A DNA stretch of 64,000 nucleotides from Charina bottae. Its lineage: Eukaryota > Chordata > Lepidosauria > Squamata > Charinaidae. The notes under the pieces are model-generated. The model was not told where the DNA came from and made no database searches. It saw only the letters and a program-made list of their open reading frames with translations. The position numbers were made by a program, and so were the translations under genes. The stretch is taken from positions 50,396,416 to 50,460,415 of the forward strand of contig JALMGJ010000003.1 of NCBI GenBank assembly GCA_023362775.1, read 5' to 3'. Below, piece after piece: positions 34,223 to 44,441 of the stretch (positions are counted from its first letter, which is position 1; each line of letters begins with the position of its first letter).

Positions 34223-34531
34223 GCTTTGATGTCCATACATAGAACATTTTCAAGATCCTTCTTCTATACAGAATCAGGAAAACCAGATCAACGACATGAT
34301 GGCTCATTTTACACTTCCAGCATTCTCCTTTCCCACATGCTTTTAATGAGGCAGATAATTAAAATTTCACACACCCCAGCAATGATTCTTGATATGTGTA
34401 GAGGGAATATTTTCCAGCCATGATTAAAATAAAAAAGTTTCTCAGTATATATTGTACAGATTTATATTATCACACCATGATGACTTAAAAAATAAAGTTG
34501 ATTTTCACTTGGAAGTAAGCATCAATTTGTT

Positions 34532-37380
34532 TTTTTTAATATAAATTTTATTAGGATTTTAAAATACATAGTTAAAAGGTAGAAACGGAAAAAGAAATAG
34601 AAATACAAAATAAAGAAAAAGAAAAGAAAAAGTGTAGTAAAGTAAGAGAAAGAAAAAGATATGAAAAATAGATAACTTCCAATCTCTCTGGTCACGTAGA
34701 TAAAAGAATCTGCCCTAAGTGTTGGTTTTTCATACAATAGATAGAAATAATTCTTTGTCTAATATACTCTATTATATTTAATCTACTCTTCAAAACCCCA
34801 TGTAAGCTTCGCCCCTACTGCATTTCACAAATAGTCCATCAATGGTTTCCACTCTTTGAGATATTGATAACTTGAGTTTTCTTTCAATAAACAAGTCAAT
34901 TTATCATTTTCTGCCATGTCCATCAATTTTAACATCCACTCTTGTACTGTTGGTAAAGTCTGAGTTTTCCAAAATTGTGCATAAAGAAGTCTTGCTGCTG
35001 TTATAATATAATGTATAATTCTAACAAAATGTTTTTCTATTTGTAAATCCAATATTCCCAACAGAAATAATTCTGGTTTAAACGGAATCTGTATTTGTAG
35101 AATACTCTGCATCAACGTATGTATTTGGGTCCAAAATTTCTTTGCAATCTTACATGTCCACCACATCTGGTAAAATGACCCCTCTTGTTTATTACATTTC
35201 CAGCAAATGTTAGAAACAGTCCCATATATTTTTGCAAGTTTTTTTGGGGTCATATACCATCGATACATCATCTTATAGAAATTTTCTTTCAAATTATAAC
35301 ACAGAGTAAACTTCAATCCTTTAGACCACATATTTTCCCATTGCTGCATATGTATGCTGTGACCGATATTTTTTGCCCATTTAATCATACAATCTTTAAC
35401 TTGTTCTTCCACCATTTCCACTCTCAACAGTAATTTATACATTTTAGCAATTAAATGTTCATCTGTTTCACAAAGTTGTATTTCAAATTCTGATTTACTC
35501 TGTTCAAATCCAAAATCTTTTTTATCTAACTTGAACTTCTCTATAAGCTGCATAGAGGAAAGCCATTAAAAAGTATATCCTTCCAAGGCAAGTTGTTCTT
35601 TTGATTTAATTTTGTATTCTCCTTGTTCTTTTTCTAACAAGTCCTTATAAGTCAACCATTTGTCTTTATCTCTTGTTTCAGTTCTATAGAATGCTTCTTG
35701 TGCAGAAATCTATAAAGGCATCTTGTAACATAAAGTTAACCTATATTTATTCCAAATCCTTAACAAAGATCTTCTAATATAATGATTTTTAAAGTCCACA
35801 TTAACTTTAACTTTGTCATACCATAAATATCCATGCCATCCGAATCTTAAATCGTGACCTTCTAAATTCAATAATTTTTCATTTTTCAAAACAATCCATT
35901 CTTTAAGCCATTCTAAACAACATGCTGCATAATATAACTTCAAATCTGGGAGGCCCAAGCCACCTCTTTCTTATGAGTCTTGCAAAGCTTTATATTTTAT
36001 TCTCGTTTTTTTCCCTTGCCGTACAAACTTAGATATATCACGCTGCCATTGTTTAAAAGGCCCTTCTGAAGCCAGTATAGGTACTGTTTGGAAAAGGTAT
36101 AAAATTCTTGGCAAAATACTCATTTTAATCACTGATATTCTACCTAATAGTAATAGTTGCAGTTTCTCCCACCGATCTAAGTCCTTTTTTATATCTGTCC
36201 AAAGTGAAAAATAGTTATTCTGAAACAAATTGACATTCTTTGATGTTAAATATATTCCCAAATATTTTACTTCTTTTTCCATTATAAATCCAGTTAATTC
36301 TCTCAATTTCTCTTGTTGGTGGCAATTCATATTCTTAGTTAAAACTTTTGTTTTCTGTAAATTCACTTTGAACCCTGCTAGCGACCCAAAGTCTTTCAAT
36401 TTCTGCATTAGTAACTCAATCCCGTCCAATGGGTTTTCTAAAGTAATGACTAGGTGGTCAGCAAAGGCTCTTAGCTTATAAACTTCTTTTTTGACTCTTA
36501 TACCAGAAATGTCATCATCTTGTCTGATGTCTCTAAGTAAAACTTATAAGACCAGTATAAACAAAAGTGGAGATAAAGGACATCCTTGTCTTGTACCTTT
36601 TTGAATTTCACATGGTTTACTGAAATCTCCATTAACAATTATTTTAGCGGTTAGGGGGTATATATAGATTTAATCCATTTAATAAAGTTTTCCCCAAAAT
36701 TCATAGATTCCAATACTTTAAACAAAAAAGGCCAATTTAAATTGTCAAAGGCTTTTTCAGCATCTACAAATATCAAAGAAGCCTGTTTTTCATTATGTTG
36801 TTCCAAGTACTCCAATATGTCCAAAACATTTCAAACATTATCTCGAATTTGTCTCTTAGGCAAAAATCCTGCCTGATCCCCATGGATAAGATTCTTAAGA
36901 ATAATTTTCATTCTTTCCGCCAACACTGTTGTAAATATCTTATAGTCATTGTTCAATAAAGATATTGGTCTATAATTCTTCGTTAAAGTCAAATCTTGTT
37001 GATCTTTTGGAATCAATGCAATATGAGCTTCTTTCCATGTTTCTGGCATTAGACCTGTTTCTAAAATCGAATTCGAATTCATAGTCTTTTGTAAAGGAAG
37101 ACAAAGTTCATCCTCAAAGCATTTATAATAAGCCACTGATAAACCATTGGGACCAGGCGCTTTTCCACTATTAATTTTCTTAAAAGCAGTTGACATTTCC
37201 TCTACCGTTATAGGATTATTAAGCAATAACTTTTGCTGATCAGTGAGAACAGTTAATTTTTGTTTACTCAAATATTTGTCAATGTCATCTAATGAAACAT
37301 CTTGCTTTTTATATAATTATGAATAATAATAATGAAAGGCTTCTTGGATACCTACGTTGTCCACCAAAGTTCTCCCCTCG
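34532..37380 (-). mobile_element. L1 LINE, 5'-truncated
   Basis: A 21-bp direct repeat with one mismatch (begins GGAAGTAAGC) at 34511-34531 and 37381-37401 defines the insertion. On the minus strand it encodes roughly the second two-thirds of ORF2, broken by stops and frameshifts, then a T/C-rich 3' untranslated region and poly(A) (T run near 34532). 5' truncation and a long target duplication are normal for target-primed reverse transcription. Confidence 0.92.
34825..37271 (-). pseudogene. L1 ORF2 reverse transcriptase and C-terminal region, broken
   Basis: Four frame blocks follow ORF2 order. 37271-36831 holds the RT start (KINSGKAPGPNGLSVAYYK, then LIPK and NYRPISLLN). 36429-35971 and 35958-35710 hold the thumb and linker region (KVNLQKTK, KYLGIYL, then MGLPDLKLYYAACCLEWLKE). 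35553-34825 is the C-terminal domain with the Cys pattern ICWKCNKQEGSFYQMWWTC. The YADD segment lies in the damaged stretch near 36.4-36.8 kb. Not functional. Confidence 0.88.
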
Positions 37381-37401
37381 GGAAGTAAGCACCAATTTGT
37401 T

Positions 37402-40050
37402 AAAGAAAAGAGTAGTATATATTTTAAAGTAATTTAAAAAAAGGTTTTATACATCACTGTGGCAAAAATTTACCCCCCCCAAACCCCAACCCCTACAAAC
37501 TTTAGAGGGCCCAAATTATTTTATTAATCCAAAGCTTGCAGGTTGCAGTGAGTTATTTGCACCCAGAAGGGCCAAGAGAAAGAACCACAAGGTTTCATAG
37601 ATCTTTTGTAGCATGTTGATCAAAGATCATTTGAACATGCACATATACTAACAGCAGATTCCAGATACCGGAAAACCTGTTAAGACACGGTATCTTTCAT
37701 GGTGTGTAAACATTACAGGCACATTCATAGAAAGAATAGCAGCTTTGATATGTAAGTAGAGCCAAGGTCCTGATTATTATTCTTACAAGCTGACCCTGGT
37801 TTGCAGCCAGAAGAAGTAAGCAAATATCTTATCTCAAGGCATGAACTCTGTAACCAATTAGTTCCTAAAAGGCACAGACTCACAAAATAGTTAAGAATGT
37901 TATATGTGAAGTACAAACAAGGACACCCATGAACTTAAAGAAGCATGTAACACTTATGTAAATAAACATACAAACCGGTTCAACCTGAGTTCTTATTCTG
38001 ACCTACCATGAAACACATACATAACCAGCTGCCACACCATGGCTATAAAATGTCTTTAAGTATGAATAAAGAAAGGGATGTTGTGGTGAACAGTGTCAGC
38101 TGTGGAAAGGCTCTAGCATGCCCATACCATTCCAGGTCCTGACATTAGATCTGTTTTCTTCTGCCCTGTCTCCCATTGCTCTCTGATTGCTCATTTGCCT
38201 TAGGAAACCTAGCTTTTGGGGTGGAAGAACAAGCTCACCAACATCACTGGCAGAGCAGATCCACAGATCTGTTTCTCCATGATAAAGGTCCAGTTAGCTT
38301 AATGTACATGCTTACTGCAGTTTGCATAGGATATTTATGGAAGGCAGTGCCTGCAACACAATGTTTGAAAGACCCAAGGTAGAATGACCTTTTCATAGTC
38401 ATGGTTTGGTATATCTCCAATGGCTTTTCCTCTCTTGGGGTTCATATGAATAGCAATGCTCCATTTACACTGTGTTCCTCTTGCTTTTTTCTTTTTCTGC
38501 ACCTGTCCTTGTGCTTACTCCCCTTCCCCATAGTGGTGGAATCTTTTTCTGCCACCAGGTCTGTATCTACTGGAGCTTTGTTTATTTTTCTTTCTGTAGC
38601 AGGTTCTACTTAATACTTATATTAATTGCTGTAATAAGTGAGCACCTCATTTAGGGGAACCTCTGGGGACCCTAGAAACATATATATCCTCATTAGACAG
38701 AATGTGTTCCACTTGTATATCAGCATTTTGATAACAATCACCTCATGGCACGGAGGTGTGCAATGCAAATTAAATGCAGACATGTGTCCAGGGAACTGTA
38801 TTTCTTGCCAGCTTCCAGGTGGTAATTATGAGTCATGTTGTTCTGGGTCATCACCCATGAACACAAGTCACCATACTGCTTCTGTCCTATATGGAGATGC
38901 AAAGACAATCTGTTCTCCAAACTTTGCACAATACATCTGCTGTTGTCCATTGTGCATTGTAACTTATAACATTGCATTTAATTTGTTCTGTCAGCAGGAA
39001 GGACATGATGTAGTGCCCATTGGTTCAGCATTGATTCTTATTCCTGTTTATCCTGCTATCCACAGAAGCATGGACATGCAAACAAGGCTAATTAGCCATA
39101 TGCTCTATAGCAAGAGTTGATTTTCCATTCAACAAAATGCGCTATTTGTCTAATCTTTTCCATATCTAATAAAATGTCCACTATAATGTCTTCTCCATAT
39201 GAATCTGATGTGTACTCCCACAGAGCTACTTTTCATTTCAAAGGAAAGAGGAATTTTAAAAAATAGAAGCATCCTCAAAGAGATCAACACTGAATTGTGA
39301 TTACACAGACTTCTGTTCAGAGCCACCAAAGTCACTGACCAAATCTTAGCAACTTGCTTTTTCCCCTTCAGATGTTCCTGCTATATAATTTCCACTTGTG
39401 ACAGGAATAGCTAAATTAATGTTACAATCTTAGAGCTACTCATTCAGATAAAGGATGCCCTGATCAGCCTAAATTCAGTCCATGTCACTGTTGCCATGTT
39501 TCCATACATTATTCTGTTCTGTCAAAGTTTTTGCAATTAAGAAAAGCGACTTGGAAAATCCTTATCTGTTGTGGTTCACAGCTTTTCCGAATATACAGAA
39601 TTTTCCCCACAAGAATTCTGTGAGATGGGTTAGGCTGAGAGAGAATGACTGGCCAAAAGCCACCTAGCTGGCTTTTGTGCCTAAGGAATGAATGATGCTC
39701 AAGATCTGATTTCTAATCCAGCACTTCCTCCACTACAGCCAATAGGCTCTCAGTGATGCAATTTTACCTCCACTGAAAGTCACCAAAGAGTTCTTTTACT
39801 GATGAAATGATAAGATTGAGGCCATCATGGCTTACTTCCCTGGGACGTAATTTCATATGAGAAGCTAGTTATAAAGGTGCAATTTAGAGCCAAAGTTAGA
39901 CTTTAACCTGGACACCAATAAGGTATTTCTTTTCCAGTTTCAACAGAGGGATTTTCATCAGGATCCTAACAAAGAAAAAGGATAGATTCTGTTTTATGCA
40001 TGTTGCAGTCTGAATAACTGCCATCCCACAACTGTTATTTTTGTGTGTGT
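37402..40050. other. Non-coding stretch; possible solo LTR and SINE scrap
   Basis: 37.4-38.1 kb has some LTR-like traits (TATAAAA and AATAAA near 38045-38070), but no matching second LTR or duplication was found. 39590-39735 contains an eroded copy of the second SINE type (GGCTGAGAGAGAATGACTGG). The 160-codon frame at 38638-39120 lacks any domain. Confidence 0.35.
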
Positions 40051-40067
40051 ATGTGTGCAAGCCAATA

Positions 40068-40157
40068 GGGGCGTGGTGGCTCAGTGGGTAAGACGCCAGG
40101 CTTGTTGATCGCAAGATTGCAAGTTCGGAGGTGCGGGGGGTACCTTTACCTTTACCT
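40068..40157 (+). mobile_element. Sauria-type SINE with large internal deletion
   Basis: The tRNA head (GGGGCGTGGTGGCTCAGTGG through CAAGTTCGGAGGT) is joined directly to the tail GCGGGGGGTACCTTTACC. Only 90 bp remain of ~340. A 17-bp flanking repeat with two mismatches (ATGTGTGCAAGCCAATA / ATGTGTGTAAGCCAGTA) shows that it inserted in this short form or was deleted later between its ends. Confidence 0.85.
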
Positions 40158-40849
40158 ATGTGTGTAAGCCAGTAGAATTATCTATCTATATTCTAAAACT
40201 CTCCTGTCTGTCTGTTTGTAACCTTCAATTAGTTGAAATTGTACATCATAGCCCAACAATTTTTGAATGAAGGTACCTCAAATCAGCTAATTTAAAGAAT
40301 GTATACAGAATCCAGGACCCATTACTCCTGTGTAATTGAAATTTCAAGGATCTTCACACCAGGTGTATTGGCAAAGTTGTGGCTGCTGCAGTGCTGCCAC
40401 ACCGCCATGGTCAGCCATGGTCATGTGATCATGATTTCCGATACTCCCTGCCAGCTTCCCACAAGCAAAGTCAATGTGGAAGCTGGTAGAAAGTTAGAAA
40501 TTGCTCCCACTCCCACTGTTTTTGTTTTGTTTTGCCCCCTGTGGTCATTCTGTTGATCTCTTTAGGTAAGTAAAATTTGACTTATTATTGAAGTTTGTTT
40601 GCCACTATGATTATTCTTCTATTTATGATGTATAGTCTTCTTACATGATGATGGGACCGTCCATCATTGGGGTAAAAAATATATGGTCAGCCTAATTATG
40701 CCACATGGAAAGAGAGGGTGGATGTCATGGTCAACAGATGACACCAACTGTTGTTGGGAAGCAGCAATGAGGAGAGAACAAGAATCAGATGATTCCAGGG
40801 CCACATGACTCTAGGATCAAACTGTCAGGACAAATAACATGAGAGAAGC

Positions 40850-41180
40850 AGAGACAGAAGAGTAGAGGCATGCACGTCCCTAGAACAACAACAGGCACAG
40901 AAGGAGGAGAAAGGAAGAAACAAAAGAGCAGAGAAATGCACATCTCCAGGATCAGAGACAAAGAACAAATAGCTGAAGAGATGAAGAAACAGAGGATGAA
41001 AGGGCTGCACATCTCCAGAATGACAATGAAAGGCACAGAATTAGGAGACAAGAAGGGAGGGAGGAGGAAAGGGAAGATCAACTTGAGAATATGGGGCAAA
41101 CAGTAATTACTGTGAGAGTTCCTGAACACAACAATGCCCACCTTCAACGGCAAGACCTCAACAGAGAAAGAGCAAGGCAA
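40850..41180 (+). repeat. Coding tandem repeat at the Helitron N-terminus
   Basis: In one frame the DNA encodes repeated R-x-AHLQ-x-x-x-R units spaced ~23 codons apart (NAHLQDQRQR, AAHLQNDNER, NAHLQRQDLN), with stops in between. Arg/Glu-rich repeats of this type precede Rep in many animal Helitrons. Confidence 0.6.
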
Positions 41181-41660
41181 AATGCACGACTTATACGGTG
41201 TAATATTTCTGCTGATGTTGGTGCAATGGCCAAAGTCTCCCCTCACTGTTGTGCATTCTTATTCCCTGGAGAAACTGCCAATTTTTGCTGTATGAAGGGA
41301 AAGGTCAGGATAGGCAATTTGCAACCTCTACCTAATGAACTCAATTTATACAGCAATGATGAACCTATTGCAAATGAGTTCAGGAAGAACATCAGACTAT
41401 ACAACTGCCTCTTCCCAATGACATCCTTTTGTGCCAAAGAAATCCTTCCAACAAGGAATGGATGGATCCTTCTGTCTTTATTCAAGGGCAAATCCATCAT
41501 TACATCGGACATTTAATGCCAGACCCCACCCAGCAAACTCAATTCCTTCAGATTTACTTCATGGATCCTCAAGGCAGCGTAGAATTGAGAATGGGTATAC
41601 TCCACAATGATGGAATTCAATGTGAGATTGCTGAATTATTGGAGAACCTACTATGACAAT
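41091..41660 (+). pseudogene. Helitron Rep-helicase, N-terminal region
   Basis: Frame 41091-41516 contains CCAFLFPGETANFCCMKGKV, then NEFRKNIRLYNCLFPMTSF, the conserved segment at the start of Helitron-like Rep proteins. A shifted frame at 41429-41656 continues with FIQGQIHHYIGHLMPD and FLQIYFMD. The HUH/Tyr nuclease and most of the Rep core, expected next, are absent. Frameshifts and the deletion make it non-functional. Confidence 0.8.
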
Positions 41661-41836
41661 GAAAGCCATACATTGCATCCCTTTGACTTGTGGTAGGACA
41701 GTGCATTCATTATTCAAGATACCCCTCAGTCAATGAAAATGTCTTTTGTAACATCGATAAAAACTCCAATACTGCAAATTTGCTTAGAAATGTGAAACTT
41801 ATTGTCTGGGATGAGAGCCCCATGATTAGGAGGGGG
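41661..41836 (+). pseudogene. Helitron PIF1-type helicase, 5' part
   Basis: The frame ends in FCNIDKNSNTANLLRN, then VKLIVWDESPMI, the Walker B region of Helitron SF1B helicases (canonical WDE). It is cut at 41836 by the Gypsy LTR and resumes at 48460. The upstream Walker A motif was not seen. Confidence 0.8.
41832..41836 (+). other. Target-site duplication of the Gypsy element, left copy
   Basis: GGGGG at 41832-41836 pairs with GGGAG at 48460-48464. A 5-bp duplication is normal for Gypsy integrases. One substitution has occurred since, and the helicase frame is kept across the duplicated site. Confidence 0.7.
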
Positions 41837-42202
41837 TGTCAGAGATCGGCAGATCTCTGCCAAAGCGCTAGACGGATATGCGCACTCCGGGAAGCTGCAA
41901 CTGACAGGACACTGACGCCGGTCGAGTAGACCAGTTCGCACATGGCTGATGACCGCGAATACACATCCTCGCCAACGGATGATGACGCGTCTCGGAAGAC
42001 ACGATTACACGTGTCTCCAAACAAAGAACCTTGGGGGGGAGGGAATGCTTAAATGTAACCACTGTATCTATTTCACCCATTCAAGTCTTTGTTCGCACTA
42101 GCTTCTGTACCCTGTAATAAAACTTCCTGCTTCTAAGAAGTCATGCGTCTGTGAGTTACTCTAGAGCAAGGAGATTACAGATAGTGGATGGAGTGCCTTA
42201 CA
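41837..42202 (+). repeat. Gypsy 5' LTR
   Basis: Begins TGTCAGAGATCGGC and ends GTGCCTTACA, with TG...CA termini. AATAAA at 42116-42121 is a likely poly(A) signal. It differs from the 3' LTR at about 41985 (T here, C there) and about 42150 (G here, C there). Confidence 0.95.
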
Positions 42203-42996
42203 CAAAGACTTGAATCCCAAAACTAACCGGTTTTCCCGGGAGCGAACCCGAATCTCCGGCAAGCTTCACGGTTGAGACCGGCTTCTACTCATACTGGGCA
42301 GAGACCCGGAGGAAAAATTTTCGGAAGGGGACCAGGCGAGCGAGGAGCAGGCTTTCCCCAGCAGCGGAGCAGCCCAAACAGCGGAGCGGCAAAATCGGCG
42401 CTCCCAACAGCTGAGCGGGGTATTCCAAGCAGCTGATCGGCGGCTAGACGGGCCCAAGCAGCTGAACAGAGGCGGCGAAGCAGCAGCGGATCCGGAGCTC
42501 TAACAGCTGAGTGGCGGCAGCAGCGCAGCGGCGGACCCCAGCGGTCCCAACAGCGATTAGACGATCCAAACAGCTGAGCGGAGGCGGCGGACCAGCAGCA
42601 AAACCGGCACTCTAACAGCTGAGCGGCGGCGGTGGAGCATCAGCAAAACCGGCACTCTAACAGCTGAGCGGCGGCGGCGGAGCAGCAGCAAAACCAGCGG
42701 CGGAGCAGCAGCAAAACCGGCACTCTAACAGCTGAGCGGCGGCGGCGGAGCAGCAGCAAAACCGGCGCCCGAACAGCTGAGCGGCGGCAGAAGCGCAGCG
42801 GCGGACACCGGCGGCCCCAGCAGCGGTTAGACGGACCCTAACAGCTGAGCGGAGGCAGCAGAGCAGCAGCAAAACCGGCGCCCTAACAGCTGAGCGGCGG
42901 CAGAAGCGCAGCGGCCGACACCGGCGGTCCCAGCAGTAGTTAGGAGGGTCCCAAGCAGCTGAGAGGCGGTGGCGGAGACCACGTGGAGGCAAAGCG
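42203..42996 (+). repeat. Gypsy leader with GC-rich tandem repeats
   Basis: After the LTR comes CAAAGACTTGAATCCCAAAA, the position of the primer-binding site; it lacks the TGG expected for a tRNA 3' end. From about 42390 to 42970 the leader is an imperfect array built on CAGCTGAGCGGCGGCGG and AGCAGCAGCAAAACCGGC blocks with units of about 45-115 bp. No long frame opens before 42997. Confidence 0.8.
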
Positions 42997-44441
42997 ATGG
43001 CGGCGACCAGCGCTCCCAAGCAGCAAGCGGCCAGCAGAGACTACGAAATGGAATCAGTAGAGGCGGCAGGAGTCAACGAAGAAGCCGGTCCCAGCTCATC
43101 AAACGCCCAGACGATGGAGGGAGTTGCCAGTGAGCGGGAGGGCAAGAAAGCACAGAAGAAGCAAAACCACATAGAGGTAACCAAAACCCCCATTCCTTTA
43201 AGCAGCACCGAACCAAGGCTAGCGGGATGGTCCATAGCTGTAGGCGAAGGGCTAGCGGAGAAAGGGGCAAAAGGAAACCAGAAGAAGGTCACCCCAACCC
43301 AGCGCATCGTAAGGTTGGAGGAACAGATGTCCAATGTGCAGTTAAACATAGGAATGCTGATGAATAAAATGGACTCATTGGGCGCTGCCTTTGAGAAATT
43401 AATGGACAATTTAGATAAACCCAGAGGGCGGGAACAGAGACTGGGGCTACCCGAAGGTGAGGGAGACATCGAAAGTGAGGAGGAGGAGGAGGAAGAATTT
43501 CACCCCTGCAACAGAGCACCCAGGACCCCGCCATACTACCAGTTCATGACCCCAGGGGGGGCACATACACCATTTGGAATAGGTGAATTAAAAATGAAAT
43601 TCAACGGCAATCCCAAGAATTTAGCATGCTTCTTGACTCACGTACAAGGGTTCATGAGCGAATACGAATACACCTTCTGAACGGAAGAGAGCAAAATCAG
43701 ATACGTCTCCAGTTTTCTGGAAGGTGAGGCAGGGGACTGGCTAGTAACACTTCACGACAGGAGGGCTAGGGAACTACTGGACTTCCAAGAATTCATGTAT
43801 GCCCTCCAGAAACGGTTTGAAGACACGCTGACCAAAGTCTCAGCCAGGGCGCGTCTCCGGAACTTAAGGCAGGGAACTAGGACAGTAGCTGAATATGCTA
43901 TGGACTTTAAAAGATTATTATCCTATCTGCCGGAATGGCCGGAATCGATAAAGATAGAACACTTTCAATATGGTCTAAAACAGGACCTATTGGAAAAGGC
44001 ATTGGACAGAGATGACCCTGGAACTCTAGAGGGGTGGATCCAATTAGCCGGGAAAATCGAGAGCAACAGGTTACAGTTGCAAAGCATCAGAAAACTGCAA
44101 TTTAGACAGAGGAACGAGGGTAATTTCACAAATCAAACTCGTACACATGCGAAACAGCGGAGTTGGGAGGAGGAGAAGGATCTCGGACTAAAGAGGGACT
44201 ATGCTTTCGCTGCGGGAAGGAGGGACACCGAATTAGCGCTTGCCCTCAGGGGAGAACGAATGCTAAGGAACAACCTCCGGGGAAAAAGGCAACAGACAAA
44301 AGTAACCCAAAGACACACACCAAAGGAAAAGGAGCAGCGGCGGCAACAGTGCACCATTGGCAGAAGCCGGACCTAGAAGAAGACAGCGAGGACTCCGATT
44401 TCGAAATCCAGACGGCGGGAAACGAGCCAGGTCTGTTCTAA
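42997..44441 (+). pseudogene. gag: Gypsy gag, interrupted
   Basis: Gag forms the particle and packages RNA. The frame opens at 42997, runs 227 codons with an acidic stretch (ESEEEEEEEF) and the start of the capsid region, and meets an in-frame TGA at 43678. The same frame continues after the stop through the capsid C-terminal part (FQEFMYALQKRF, then RTVAEYAMDFKRLL). A frame change near 44160 is needed to reach the zinc knuckle CFRCGKEGHRISAC (about 44190-44235) in the frame that ends at 44441. This copy therefore has two lesions. Pol begins in the -1 frame within the last ~85 bases of gag. Confidence 0.9.

Noticed and set aside
37980..38110. Possible solo retroviral LTR with TATA box and AATAAA
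   Set aside because: No TG...CA borders, partner LTR or target duplication could be defined.
38638..39120. 160-codon Cys-rich frame resembling a secreted peptide
   Set aside because: The Cys spacing matches no family I know, the start is not ATG-defined, and the region is otherwise non-coding. No exon evidence.
40640..40694. Possible family 2 MITE ending ATATGGTCAGCCTA
   Set aside because: Only the right end is recognisable. No left end and no 8-bp duplication were found.
42266..43019. Minus-strand Ala/Pro-rich frames opposite the Gypsy leader
   Set aside because: Antisense to the GC-rich tandem array of the leader. No independent evidence.
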